A stretch of 64,000 nucleotides of DNA. Source: Clostridiales bacterium. GTDB lineage: Bacteria > Bacillota > Clostridia > Oscillospirales > Acutalibacteraceae. A program made the position numbers and the translations under genes. Shown here in pieces: positions 33,020 to 39,718 of this stretch. The notes under the pieces are model-generated. The model made no database searches. It saw only the letters and a list, made by a program, of their open reading frames with translations, and was not told the origin of the DNA. Location of the stretch: positions 1 to 64,000 of the forward strand of contig JAHZDE010000004.1 of assembly GCA_019422525.1 (NCBI GenBank), in the 5' to 3' direction. Position 1 is the stretch's first letter, and each line of letters begins with the position of its first letter.

Positions 33020-34465
33020 ATGTCTGTCTTTTCAGAAAAACTATACACCCTCTTCAGCCAGTCCAATATGACTGTCACGGCTCTGGCAAAACTCAGCGGA
33101 GTGGAGCGCAGCTATTTGCAGAAACTTTTGAGCGGTACCCGCAAGCCCAAACCCGAAGTGGTGGGGCGCTTGGCAGACGCGCTGATGCTTCCGCCCGAAG
33201 AACGGCATAATTTGAAAAAGTCTTTTTCCATCACCCAAATGGGGGAAGCGGTGTATTACCGCCGCCTGCTGGTGAAGCGTCTGATTGAGGATACCGAAAG
33301 CTATACCTGGAAAACCCACGTCAATTATGCAACCCCTCTCCCGGTATCCAAATCCAAGGAGCCGGTACAGGCGTTTCAGGGAAAGGCTTCGGTCACCGAT
33401 ACCCTGCACCTGTTTTTGGCCGAGGAACTGGCCGAAGAATCTCCTGAATTGAGCGCCCTTATCCAGCCTGACTGTGAAGCTGCCTCTATTCTGCGCTCCT
33501 ATTGCTGGACCCGCCAGGATCTTTCCCTTCAGCATATCATCTGCTTTGACAGCGGTCTGCCCTACCAAAAGGAAAACCATCACAACCTCACCTGTATGCG
33601 CGCCCTCATCCCCTTCCTTCTGGGAAGCTGCCGCTATTCCGGCTGGTTCTATTACGATATTACCGAACCGCCTAACCGTATCCGAGTGCTTCCGTGGTTT
33701 ATTCTGGGCCGCTCTTCGGTGTTGTCCATTTCTCAGGATAACGAAAAAGCCATTCTATATCGGGATCCTCGGATTCTGGAATTGTATCAGCGCATTTTCC
33801 GGGAAATCCAGAACGAGTGCCGTCCCCTGTTTGAAGTGGAAAACCTTCTTCCCGAACAGTTCTGGAACAGTACCCGCTGGCCTTCTAACTTTGACAAATT
33901 GGCCTATTCCCTTCAATATGACCCCTGCTGGGGAATGTTCTACACCATGGATATGGTCAACCACCTGCTCCGTCAGGACATCCCCAACCGGGAGCAAATT
34001 CTCTTTTTCTTCTCCCAGCGGCAAAAACAGATTTCCCTGCTGGAAGGGGAAAGAAGCAGCATCTCCTTTTTTACCGAGGAAGGGCTGGACGATTTTCTCA
34101 GGACTGGCCGTATCAGCGAAATTCCCGACGAGCTGTATGACCCCATCCCCCGGACCTTTCAAATCCAGCTGCTGCAAAGAATGTTGACTGCCGTAGAGAA
34201 AGGCTGCTTTTTCCCCTATATTATCCGCTCCCCGCATTTTCGCATTTCCCGCCAGCTGTCCTTCTTTATCGGGGATGATCAGCGCCTTTCCTGCAGTTGC
34301 CAGCATCCTGTCCACGGCACGGTGTCGGTCATGCTCCACGAAAAAAGTATTGTGTACTCCATCTGTGATTTTATGGAATACCTGCGGGAAACCGATCTGG
34401 TATATTCTCTGGAAGAAACCACCAAAATCCTGCAAAACAAATTGCAGCAGCTGCGGGAAAGCTGA
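33020..34465 (+). CDS. HTH (XRE-like) regulator with large C-terminal domain of unknown type
   Basis: A 481-residue protein. Residues 1-60 form a lambda-repressor-like HTH (TVTALAKLSGVERSYLQKLLSGTRKPKPEVVGRLADAL). The remaining 420 residues show no catalytic motif I know; they are rich in aromatic residues and have WFYYDI and HLLRQDIPNREQIL-type helical segments, probably a ligand or signal-sensing region. ATG 33020 is preceded by AAAGGATG. It is single-gene, with a terminator at 34568-34607, and shares a divergent promoter region with the YhfC-like gene, which it may control. Confidence 0.8.
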   Translation: MSVFSEKLYTLFSQSNMTVTALAKLSGVERSYLQKLLSGTRKPKPEVVGRLADALMLPPEERHNLKKSFSITQMGEAVYYRRLLVKRLIEDTESYTWKTHVNYATPLPVSKSKEPVQAFQGKASVTDTLHLFLAEELAEESPELSALIQPDCEAASILRSYCWTRQDLSLQHIICFDSGLPYQKENHHNLTCMRALIPFLLGSCRYSGWFYYDITEPPNRIRVLPWFILGRSSVLSISQDNEKAILYRDPRILELYQRIFREIQNECRPLFEVENLLPEQFWNSTRWPSNFDKLAYSLQYDPCWGMFYTMDMVNHLLRQDIPNREQILFFFSQRQKQISLLEGERSSISFFTEEGLDDFLRTGRISEIPDELYDPIPRTFQIQLLQRMLTAVEKGCFFPYIIRSPHFRISRQLSFFIGDDQRLSCSCQHPVHGTVSVMLHEKSIVYSICDFMEYLRETDLVYSLEETTKILQNKLQQLRES

Positions 34466-34567
34466 TCTCGCTTACATAAAGATTTTTTTCTTCTGACAGC
34501 ACCCCCATATCAAACTGAAAAAATTTTTCCGGTATGGGCCTTTTTCTACAAGGACGCCGGATTTTTC

Positions 34568-34607
34568 CCGCTCTTCCGGGCTTTTTAGCCAGAAGGGCGG
34601 TTTTTTT
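34568..34607 (+). terminator. Intrinsic terminator after the HTH regulator
   Basis: CCGCTCTT (34568-34575) pairs with AAGGGCGG (34593-34600), with one G-T wobble and a nested GGC/GCC, and is followed by seven T. Confidence 0.75.
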
Positions 34608-34650
34608 GTGCCCGATTTTCCCTCTGTTTTCCAAAAAACCGGGGAGAAGC

Positions 34651-34746
34651 TTTTGCTTTCATTTGCTATGCTGTGTTTGCAAGGGAATTTGTCCCTAATG
34701 CACCGCTCTTTCTTCAGAAAGGAAAAATGAAAGCAAAACAGGAGGT
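34651..34746 (+). promoter_or_regulatory. Structured 5' leader (three-way-junction-like) before the DUF6291 gene
   Basis: A perfect 12-bp inverted repeat, TTTTGCTTTCAT (34651-34662) and ATGAAAGCAAAA (34727-34738), closes 64 bases that contain two further hairpins: AGGGA-ATTTG-TCCCT (about 34682-34696, extended by GCA/TGC) and CTTTC-TTCA-GAAAG (about 34708-34721). The closing stem ends 2 bases before the GGAGG site of the next gene. I match it to no known riboswitch class. Confidence 0.55.
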
Positions 34747-34754
34747 CGTTTATC

Positions 34755-35621
34755 ATGGCAGAAACCGGAAGAAAAAAGTCTTTTCTCCTTTTTTATGATT
34801 ATGAGGATTTTCTCGAAGACCTGACCGACGAAGAAATGGGAATCCTTTTGCGGGCCATCTTTGCCTATGAGCGCCGGGGAAAGGAACCCCAATTTTCCAG
34901 CAGCGAAATGCGCATGGCGTTTAAATTTATCCGCCGGCGGCTGGACGAGGACCGAAAAAACTATCTGGAAACCTGTCAAAAGCGCGCCCAGGCAGGTGCC
35001 AAAGGCGGAAAAGCTCGTGCCGCCAAAATGCAGCAGGAGCAAAAGGAGGAACTCTGCGGCCCTTTTGAGGGAACACAAGCAACTGCTTCCTCCTGCTGGC
35101 ACATGCAGGCAAATCAAGCTGATACGGAGACGGATACTGGAACAGATACAGATACGGAAACAGAGACTGAAACTGACACTAATACTGGGACAGGAAAGGA
35201 AACAGGGACGGAAACCGGCACGGCTTCGGAAACGGAGGGGAACCGGAAAATGCTGCGCCGGGCTTTTGAAAGTGTGGAAAACTCTGTTTTCATGAGCCAA
35301 AACAGGGATTATCCGCAAACTGTTGAAAATGCCGTTGAAAAGATTCCCCACCCCTTTGTGGAAAATCCCTCTCAGGAACCGGTTGACGGGGAAGGGGAAG
35401 TCCTGATCCGCTATTTCTGCCTGCGCTATTACCTGCACTTTCAAGAGAATCATCCCTACCTTCCGCCGGAAAAGCTGCCGCCTGTCTGCCGGATGCTCGC
35501 CCAATATGGCGCTACGAGGGAATGGGTCAACCGATTTTTCCAAGGGGACTTCCCCAAAAAGACACTCTGGGATTTTGCCACCCCGGAAGTCCTTTCTGCT
35601 TTGGCTGCCGGCCGGCGGTGA
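34755..35621 (+). CDS. DUF6291-domain protein (phage/plasmid replication-protein-like)
   Basis: A 288-residue protein. Residues 1-70 match the DUF6291 pattern: FLLFYDYEDFLEDLTDEEMGILLRAIFAYE, with FKFIRRRLDEDRKNY following. This resembles the N-terminus of phage- or plasmid-borne replication initiators. Residues 71-100 are basic (AGAKGGKARAAK). Residues 123-162 are a Thr/Asp/Glu low-complexity stretch. The C-terminal part (about 185-288) is a separate helical domain that I do not recognise. GGAGG is at 34741. No replication or mobility genes adjoin it, so a chromosomal role or a transferred remnant is equally possible. Confidence 0.7.
   Translation: MAETGRKKSFLLFYDYEDFLEDLTDEEMGILLRAIFAYERRGKEPQFSSSEMRMAFKFIRRRLDEDRKNYLETCQKRAQAGAKGGKARAAKMQQEQKEELCGPFEGTQATASSCWHMQANQADTETDTGTDTDTETETETDTNTGTGKETGTETGTASETEGNRKMLRRAFESVENSVFMSQNRDYPQTVENAVEKIPHPFVENPSQEPVDGEGEVLIRYFCLRYYLHFQENHPYLPPEKLPPVCRMLAQYGATREWVNRFFQGDFPKKTLWDFATPEVLSALAAGRR
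35121..35240 (+). repeat. Thr/Asp/Glu low-complexity repeat in the DUF6291 gene
   Basis: About 40 codons alternate Thr with Asp, Glu or Gly (DTETDTGTDTDTETETETDT and on), made from short ACN-GAN-like triplet pairs. It should be prone to slippage. It separates the N-terminal DUF6291 domain from the C-terminal domain. Confidence 0.85.
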
Positions 35622-35715
35622 TACTTTTTGTAGGAATACGCTGTATAATTCTGGAATATTTGTCCACCCTAACAGCATATTCATCAAACACCAGGCACAG
35701 AAAGGCGGAAACAAT

Positions 35716-36003
35716 ATGGAGCTTGCCATGAAGTTGACACAGGCCGTGCAGGCCATTCAGACAGCGCAGAAAATTCAGGCCCAGAAAAAGGAGGAACGGC
35801 AGGAAGAAAAACTGCTGGAGGAAATCCGGGAAATCAAACGGGACATCGCCTGCAATGAAGGCTGGTTCTCCGTGGAGCTGGACGAGGATTTGATTGAGGC
35901 CTGTGTCTATCAGGGGCAGGCCCTTCGGGCGCGGTACCGGTACCTGATGCGCCGGGCCAGGACGGAACATGTCTGCGCGCGGCTGTTTGAAGCAGAGTCG
36001 TAG
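35716..36003 (+). CDS. YaaL-like DUF2508 protein
   Basis: A 95-residue helical protein with KKEERQEEKLLEEIREIKRDIACNEGWFSVELDEDLIEACVYQGQALRARYRYLMRRA, matching the DUF2508 family represented by YaaL in B. subtilis, where the gene also precedes bofA. I use the ATG at 35716, behind an AGGCGGA site; longer readings run through the end of the upstream gene. It lies 25 bases before bofA. A TATAAT at 35644-35649 may serve this pair, although no good -35 is seen. Confidence 0.85.
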   Translation: MELAMKLTQAVQAIQTAQKIQAQKKEERQEEKLLEEIREIKRDIACNEGWFSVELDEDLIEACVYQGQALRARYRYLMRRARTEHVCARLFEAES

Positions 36004-36028
36004 CCCAGGCGGAGAAGGAGGAACGAAC

Positions 36029-36289
36029 ATGCCGGATAAGGAAGTTTTGTGGGTGGCAGTGGGCGTGGTGGTACTGCTGGTGATCTTACAGCTGATTGCC
36101 AAAAGCAAAAAGCCCATCCGAAGCGCCGTCAGTGGGGCGCTGCTGGGATGGCTGGCTTTGCTGGGAGTCAACGCAGCGGGCGCCTTTACGGGGGTGACGG
36201 TGCCCATCAGCGTTTTGAGTCTGGGAATTTCCGGTGCGGCAGGAATTCCCGGGGTGACCTTGCTGGTGCTGCTGGACATGGTGCTGTAG
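36029..36289 (+). CDS. bofA: Pro-sigma-K processing inhibitor BofA
   Basis: An 86-residue membrane protein (MPDKEVLWVAVGVVVLLVILQ) with two hydrophobic segments and the BofA pattern NAAGAFTGVTVPISVLSLGISGAAGIPGV. In endospore formers BofA inhibits the intramembrane protease SpoIVFB, which releases sigma-K in the mother cell. It is the clearest sign that this lineage sporulates. ATG 36029 follows AAGGAGG. Confidence 0.92.
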   Translation: MPDKEVLWVAVGVVVLLVILQLIAKSKKPIRSAVSGALLGWLALLGVNAAGAFTGVTVPISVLSLGISGAAGIPGVTLLVLLDMVL

Positions 36290-36353
36290 GTGCTCTGCGC
36301 GGGAAAAACAGGATTTCGCAGCAAAAAAAGCAGCGATTTGTGCAAAAACGCCT

Positions 36354-36382
36354 TTGAAACTCTCGGAAAAACAAGTTATAAT
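36354..36382 (+). promoter_or_regulatory. Strong sigma-A promoter
   Basis: TTGAAA (36354-36359), exactly 17 bases, TATAAT (36377-36382). This is the closest match to the housekeeping consensus in this part of the window. The predicted start point (about 36389) is at the left arm of the hairpin described next. Confidence 0.8.
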
Positions 36383-36388
36383 AAACAT

Positions 36389-36444
36389 ACAGCGTGTGGC
36401 GTAACTGCGTAAGTCCAGTTGTTGCCCACGCTGTTTTTATTTTT
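36389..36444 (+). promoter_or_regulatory. Terminator-like leader hairpin or small RNA upstream of the 79-aa gene
   Basis: ACAGCGTG (36389-36396) pairs perfectly with CACGCTGT (36427-36434); GGC/GCC extends the stem with one bulge, and a nested AACTG/CAGTT hairpin lies inside. TTTTTATTTTT follows directly. It starts at the predicted transcription start, so it would form the first 46 nt of the RNA, with the ribosome site 25 bases further on. Confidence 0.65.
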
Positions 36445-36472
36445 GGCCAATGGCCGGGAGGAAGGAAATCCT

Positions 36473-36712
36473 ATGAAACGAATCAAAGCTGCCTGTATTT
36501 GCCAGACGCTGCACTTTATGTTGAAGGAAGACGTGGCCCACAGCTTGGCGGAACGTATGGTGCAGGAAGAGGTCGCGCAGTATAAGAGGAGAATGGAGCA
36601 CAGCCGTATCAAGTTCAAAATTCTGGAAGAAACCGTGCAGGAGGACGGCTCCATTATGATGAAGGTTGTAAAACAGTATAACCAGAGCCCCGTGGGGGAA
36701 TATCTGGACTAA
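36473..36712 (+). CDS. Small conserved-looking hypothetical protein
   Basis: A 79-residue protein, MKRIKAACICQTLHFMLKED, continuing as helix then beta hairpin (FKILEETVQEDGSIMMKVVKQYN). I recognise no family. ATG 36473 has AGGAAGGAAA before it, and the gene has its own strong promoter and terminator-like leader at 36354-36444 and a downstream terminator at 36768-36808. The control region is stronger than the protein's size would suggest. Confidence 0.7.
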   Translation: MKRIKAACICQTLHFMLKEDVAHSLAERMVQEEVAQYKRRMEHSRIKFKILEETVQEDGSIMMKVVKQYNQSPVGEYLD

Positions 36713-36767
36713 CCAAAAGCATAAATCCTGCTATTTGGCTGTATTTTTACTGAATCAAACAGAAATC

Positions 36768-36808
36768 CCGGCTGTACCCTTTGCTCGGAGGTACAGCCGG
36801 AATTTTTT
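36768..36808 (+). terminator. Intrinsic terminator between the small gene and rnr
   Basis: CCGGCTGTACC (36768-36778) pairs with GGTACAGCCGG (36790-36800), followed by AATTTTTT. It serves the plus-strand small gene; the minus-strand side lacks a good T-run. Confidence 0.8.
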
Positions 36809-36838
36809 ATTGGTTTCTATAATAGCTTTCATTCCCTG

Positions 36839-38950
36839 TTATTCCACCGGGAGGAAATCAATCCGGCCGGTCGCAACGTCTGCCGCCGCCACCTTTATCC
36901 GGAGCTCCTGCCCAATGGTGAGCTTTTTGTGGCTCAGTTCGTCATACTGGGTAATCATGCCGTCGAACACATAGTGGCAGCCTTCAAAGCTGTCCACCGG
37001 CACAAAGCCTTCCACACTGCTGGGCAGCTGGACAAAAATACCCCGGGAAGTCACGCCGCTGATAACGCCGGTAAACTCTTCGCCGATGTGCTGGCGGATA
37101 TACTCAGCCATATAGCAGTCTTCGGCGGCCCGCTCGGCAGTCATTGCCCGGACTTCCAGCCGGGAGGATTCCTCCGAAGCGGTTTGGGCAAAGGCGGCAA
37201 AATGGCGGGAAATCTCTGCCGGGCTTTTGTTTTCGGCAAGGGCCGACAAAATTCGATGAATAGCCGTGTCGGGATAGCGGCGGATAGGAGAGGTAAAATG
37301 GCTGTAATCCGCCAGCGCCAGCCCAAAATGGCCGATGGGCTCGGTGGAATACCGGGCTTTGTCCATGGTGCGCAGCAATTGATGGGACACTACCCGCTGA
37401 GTGGGGGTTCCCTGGACGCGGCTGAGGATGGCGGCAAAATCCTTTGTTTTCGGTTCGCCCTGCCGGATTTCCTTGGCGCTGACCCCCAAAGCGTCCAAAA
37501 GCTCGATGAGGGTATCGATGCGGCGCTGCTCGGGGTTCCCGTGGACACGGTAGACAAAGGGAATCTCCTTTTCTTTGGCCAGCTTGGCCGCTGCCTGGTT
37601 GGCGCAAATCATGAGCTGTTCAATCATCTGCTCCGACTCGCCGCTGCGGCGGGGATGCACGTCTACACAAACGCCGTTTTCGTCCAACGTAAACTGAGGC
37701 TCCACGCTGTCCAGCTCCATATAGCCCCGTTCTTTCGCCCGGCGCTTGAGGATACCGGCCAGTTCCCTGGCGGCATTCAGGGCACGCATTACGGGGGCAT
37801 ATTTTTCTTTCAGCTCTTTGGAAGCGGTTTTGGCGAAAATCTCATTGACCTCGCTGTACACGCCCCGCACCTTGGAGCGGATAATACTCTTCCGGAACTG
37901 ATATTTTTCCATATTGCCTTCGCCGTCCAGATAGATAATGGCGGAAAAAGCCAGCTTATCTTCCCCGGCGTTCAGGGAGCAAACCCCATTGGACAGGGCT
38001 TCTGGCAGCATGGGCACCACCCGGTCGGCAAAATAGACGGAGGTTCCGCGGGTAATGGCTTCCTGGTCCAGCCGGGAGCCTTCCTTTACATAATGGGACA
38101 CGTCGGCAATGTGTACCCCCAGCTTAAAGCCGCCGGTACGGGTACGGGTGACGGAAATCGCATCGTCCAAGTCCTTGGCAGAGGCGCTGTCAATGGTAAG
38201 AATGGCAAACCGGCGCAAATCGAGACGGCCTTTCCGGTCTTCGTCGGTAATTCCCCGGCTGCTCACCTGCTGGGCTTCCTTCAAAACGTCCTCGGGGAAC
38301 GTGGCGGGAATGTCGTTTTGTTCCAGAATGGCGTCGGCGCAAACCCGGGCACTGGAGCCCTTGCCATAAACCTTGACCACCCGGGCAAAAAGTCGGTCCC
38401 CGCCGGGACGGGTATACAGTTCAGCCATGACCTTGTCGCCCTCTTTGGCGCCCAGCAAATCCCTATCCATAATGGAAATATCATACCGGATGGCGTTGTC
38501 GGACCGCAGGGAAAAATAAAAGCCGTCCCGGACAACGGTACCGGTAGTACGCTGTTCTTTTTTCTCCAAAATTTTGATAACCCGGCCGCTGGGACCTTTG
38601 GGGTCATCCATCACCGGCAGGACCATGACTTTGTCTCCCAACAAAGCGCCCCGCAGGTTGCTGCTGTGAATAAACAAATCCTGTTCCCAACCGTCGGCCC
38701 GGGCAAAAGCAAAGCCCCGGGACAGGGAGACGATGACGGCGGGGACTAAATCGTCCTGAGAAATCAGGCTGGCCATATGGTCTCTGTCCACAGAAATCAG
38801 CCCTTCCCCTTTCATTTCGTCCAGTATCCGGTAGAACTTATCCTTATCCCGGACACCGGCTTTTTTCCGCAGCTGACGCACCGACACTTTTCCGTCGGCC
38901 TGTTCCAGCTGCCGCAGTACTTCTTTTGTAATTGTATTTTTCTTTCCCAT
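36839..38950 (-). CDS. rnr: Ribonuclease R
   Basis: A 703-residue processive 3'-5' exoribonuclease. It has an N-terminal winged-helix region (ITKEVLRQLEQADGKVSVRQLRK), cold-shock domains, the RNB catalytic domain with TIDSASAKDLDDAISV (active-site Asp cluster), and a C-terminal S1 domain (GEEFTGVISGVTSRGIFVQL). It degrades structured RNA. Downstream of secG, as in many Firmicutes, although a terminator at 39203-39232 lies between them. Confidence 0.95.
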   Translation of the reverse strand: MGKKNTITKEVLRQLEQADGKVSVRQLRKKAGVRDKDKFYRILDEMKGEGLISVDRDHMASLISQDDLVPAVIVSLSRGFAFARADGWEQDLFIHSSNLRGALLGDKVMVLPVMDDPKGPSGRVIKILEKKEQRTTGTVVRDGFYFSLRSDNAIRYDISIMDRDLLGAKEGDKVMAELYTRPGGDRLFARVVKVYGKGSSARVCADAILEQNDIPATFPEDVLKEAQQVSSRGITDEDRKGRLDLRRFAILTIDSASAKDLDDAISVTRTRTGGFKLGVHIADVSHYVKEGSRLDQEAITRGTSVYFADRVVPMLPEALSNGVCSLNAGEDKLAFSAIIYLDGEGNMEKYQFRKSIIRSKVRGVYSEVNEIFAKTASKELKEKYAPVMRALNAARELAGILKRRAKERGYMELDSVEPQFTLDENGVCVDVHPRRSGESEQMIEQLMICANQAAAKLAKEKEIPFVYRVHGNPEQRRIDTLIELLDALGVSAKEIRQGEPKTKDFAAILSRVQGTPTQRVVSHQLLRTMDKARYSTEPIGHFGLALADYSHFTSPIRRYPDTAIHRILSALAENKSPAEISRHFAAFAQTASEESSRLEVRAMTAERAAEDCYMAEYIRQHIGEEFTGVISGVTSRGIFVQLPSSVEGFVPVDSFEGCHYVFDGMITQYDELSHKKLTIGQELRIKVAAADVATGRIDFLPVE

Positions 38951-39252
38951 ACACTATCTTTCTCTTTTCTCCAAAATCTATACCAAACTTCCATTTTATA
39001 CTTTTTTTACCCATTTATCCCAAACGGGAAGGACTTTTGGAAGGAAAAAGCCCTTTTGCTTTGTGCCTGTCGCCTATTTTCTCCGCTTTCCTGCAAGGGA
39101 AATCGAAACCATAAAGGCCAGCACCCATACTTTTAAACATCCATTTTCTTTCGAACCAACCTATATCCAATCAAAAAATTCCCATAAATGGGCAGAAAAA
39201 GACCCCGCTATGTGGGTATCACACCTGCGGGGCATTTGTCTGAATTTTACAC
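38951..39252. other. Spacer between secG and rnr
   Basis: About 300 bases. It holds the terminator at 39203-39232 and must contain any separate rnr promoter. The ribosome site of rnr is weak (GAAAGA). I see no gene. Confidence 0.5.
39196..39233 (-). terminator. Intrinsic terminator after secG
   Basis: CCCCGC (39203-39208) pairs with GCGGGG (39227-39232). On the minus strand it is followed by TCTTTTT. It lies 20 bases beyond the secG stop codon. Confidence 0.65.
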
Positions 39253-39501
39253 TCAGGCGCTGAAATACATGATGATATTGATAAGAATCACCAGTACAAA
39301 GAATCCAATGGCAATAACCTTGGTCCATCTTTCCAGAAAAGAATCAATAGAGCGGGCTTTGTTCTTGGAAAAGAACGTATCTGCACCACCGGTGACAACA
39401 CCCACATTCTTCTGATGGCCTTCCTGCAGCAGAACAATGACAATAATGCCAATGGAGAACAAAAGCAATACAGCACCAAAAATGATTTGAACTGCGCCCA
39501 T
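39253..39501 (-). CDS. secG: Preprotein translocase subunit SecG
   Basis: An 82-residue membrane protein with two transmembrane helices separated by VVTGGADTFFSKNKARSIDSFLERWTKV, the SecG connector with its GGADTFF motif. It is part of SecYEG. It has AGGAGG before its ATG and is paired with rnr. Confidence 0.93.
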   Translation of the reverse strand: MGAVQIIFGAVLLLFSIGIIVIVLLQEGHQKNVGVVTGGADTFFSKNKARSIDSFLERWTKVIAIGFFVLVILINIIMYFSA

Positions 39502-39535
39502 ACTTTGCTGCCTCCTGTATCAAACTACTTTTTGT

Positions 39536-39564
39536 ATCATACCACAAAGCCAAAGAATACGCAA
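39536..39564 (-). promoter_or_regulatory. Candidate promoter of secG
   Basis: On the minus strand TTGCGT (39564-39559), a 17-base spacer and TATGAT (39541-39536), 34 bases before the secG start. Confidence 0.4.
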
Positions 39565-39718
39565 GCTTTTCCTGAATATCCCGGAATTTTTTTATTTTTC
39601 CCGCATATTCTCCCCAAACCTGCATATCCTACTGGCAGGAGCTTCCCCGGTATCGCGTTTGCACAGGGAAACTCCCCGGCCTCTTTCGTGTTTTGCGGAA
39701 GGGGCCGCTTTTTTGCCA

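Noticed and set aside
34472..34756. A 94-codon minus-strand ORF upstream of the DUF6291 gene
   Set aside because: It covers the terminator and the structured leader, has low-complexity basic composition and no ribosome site.
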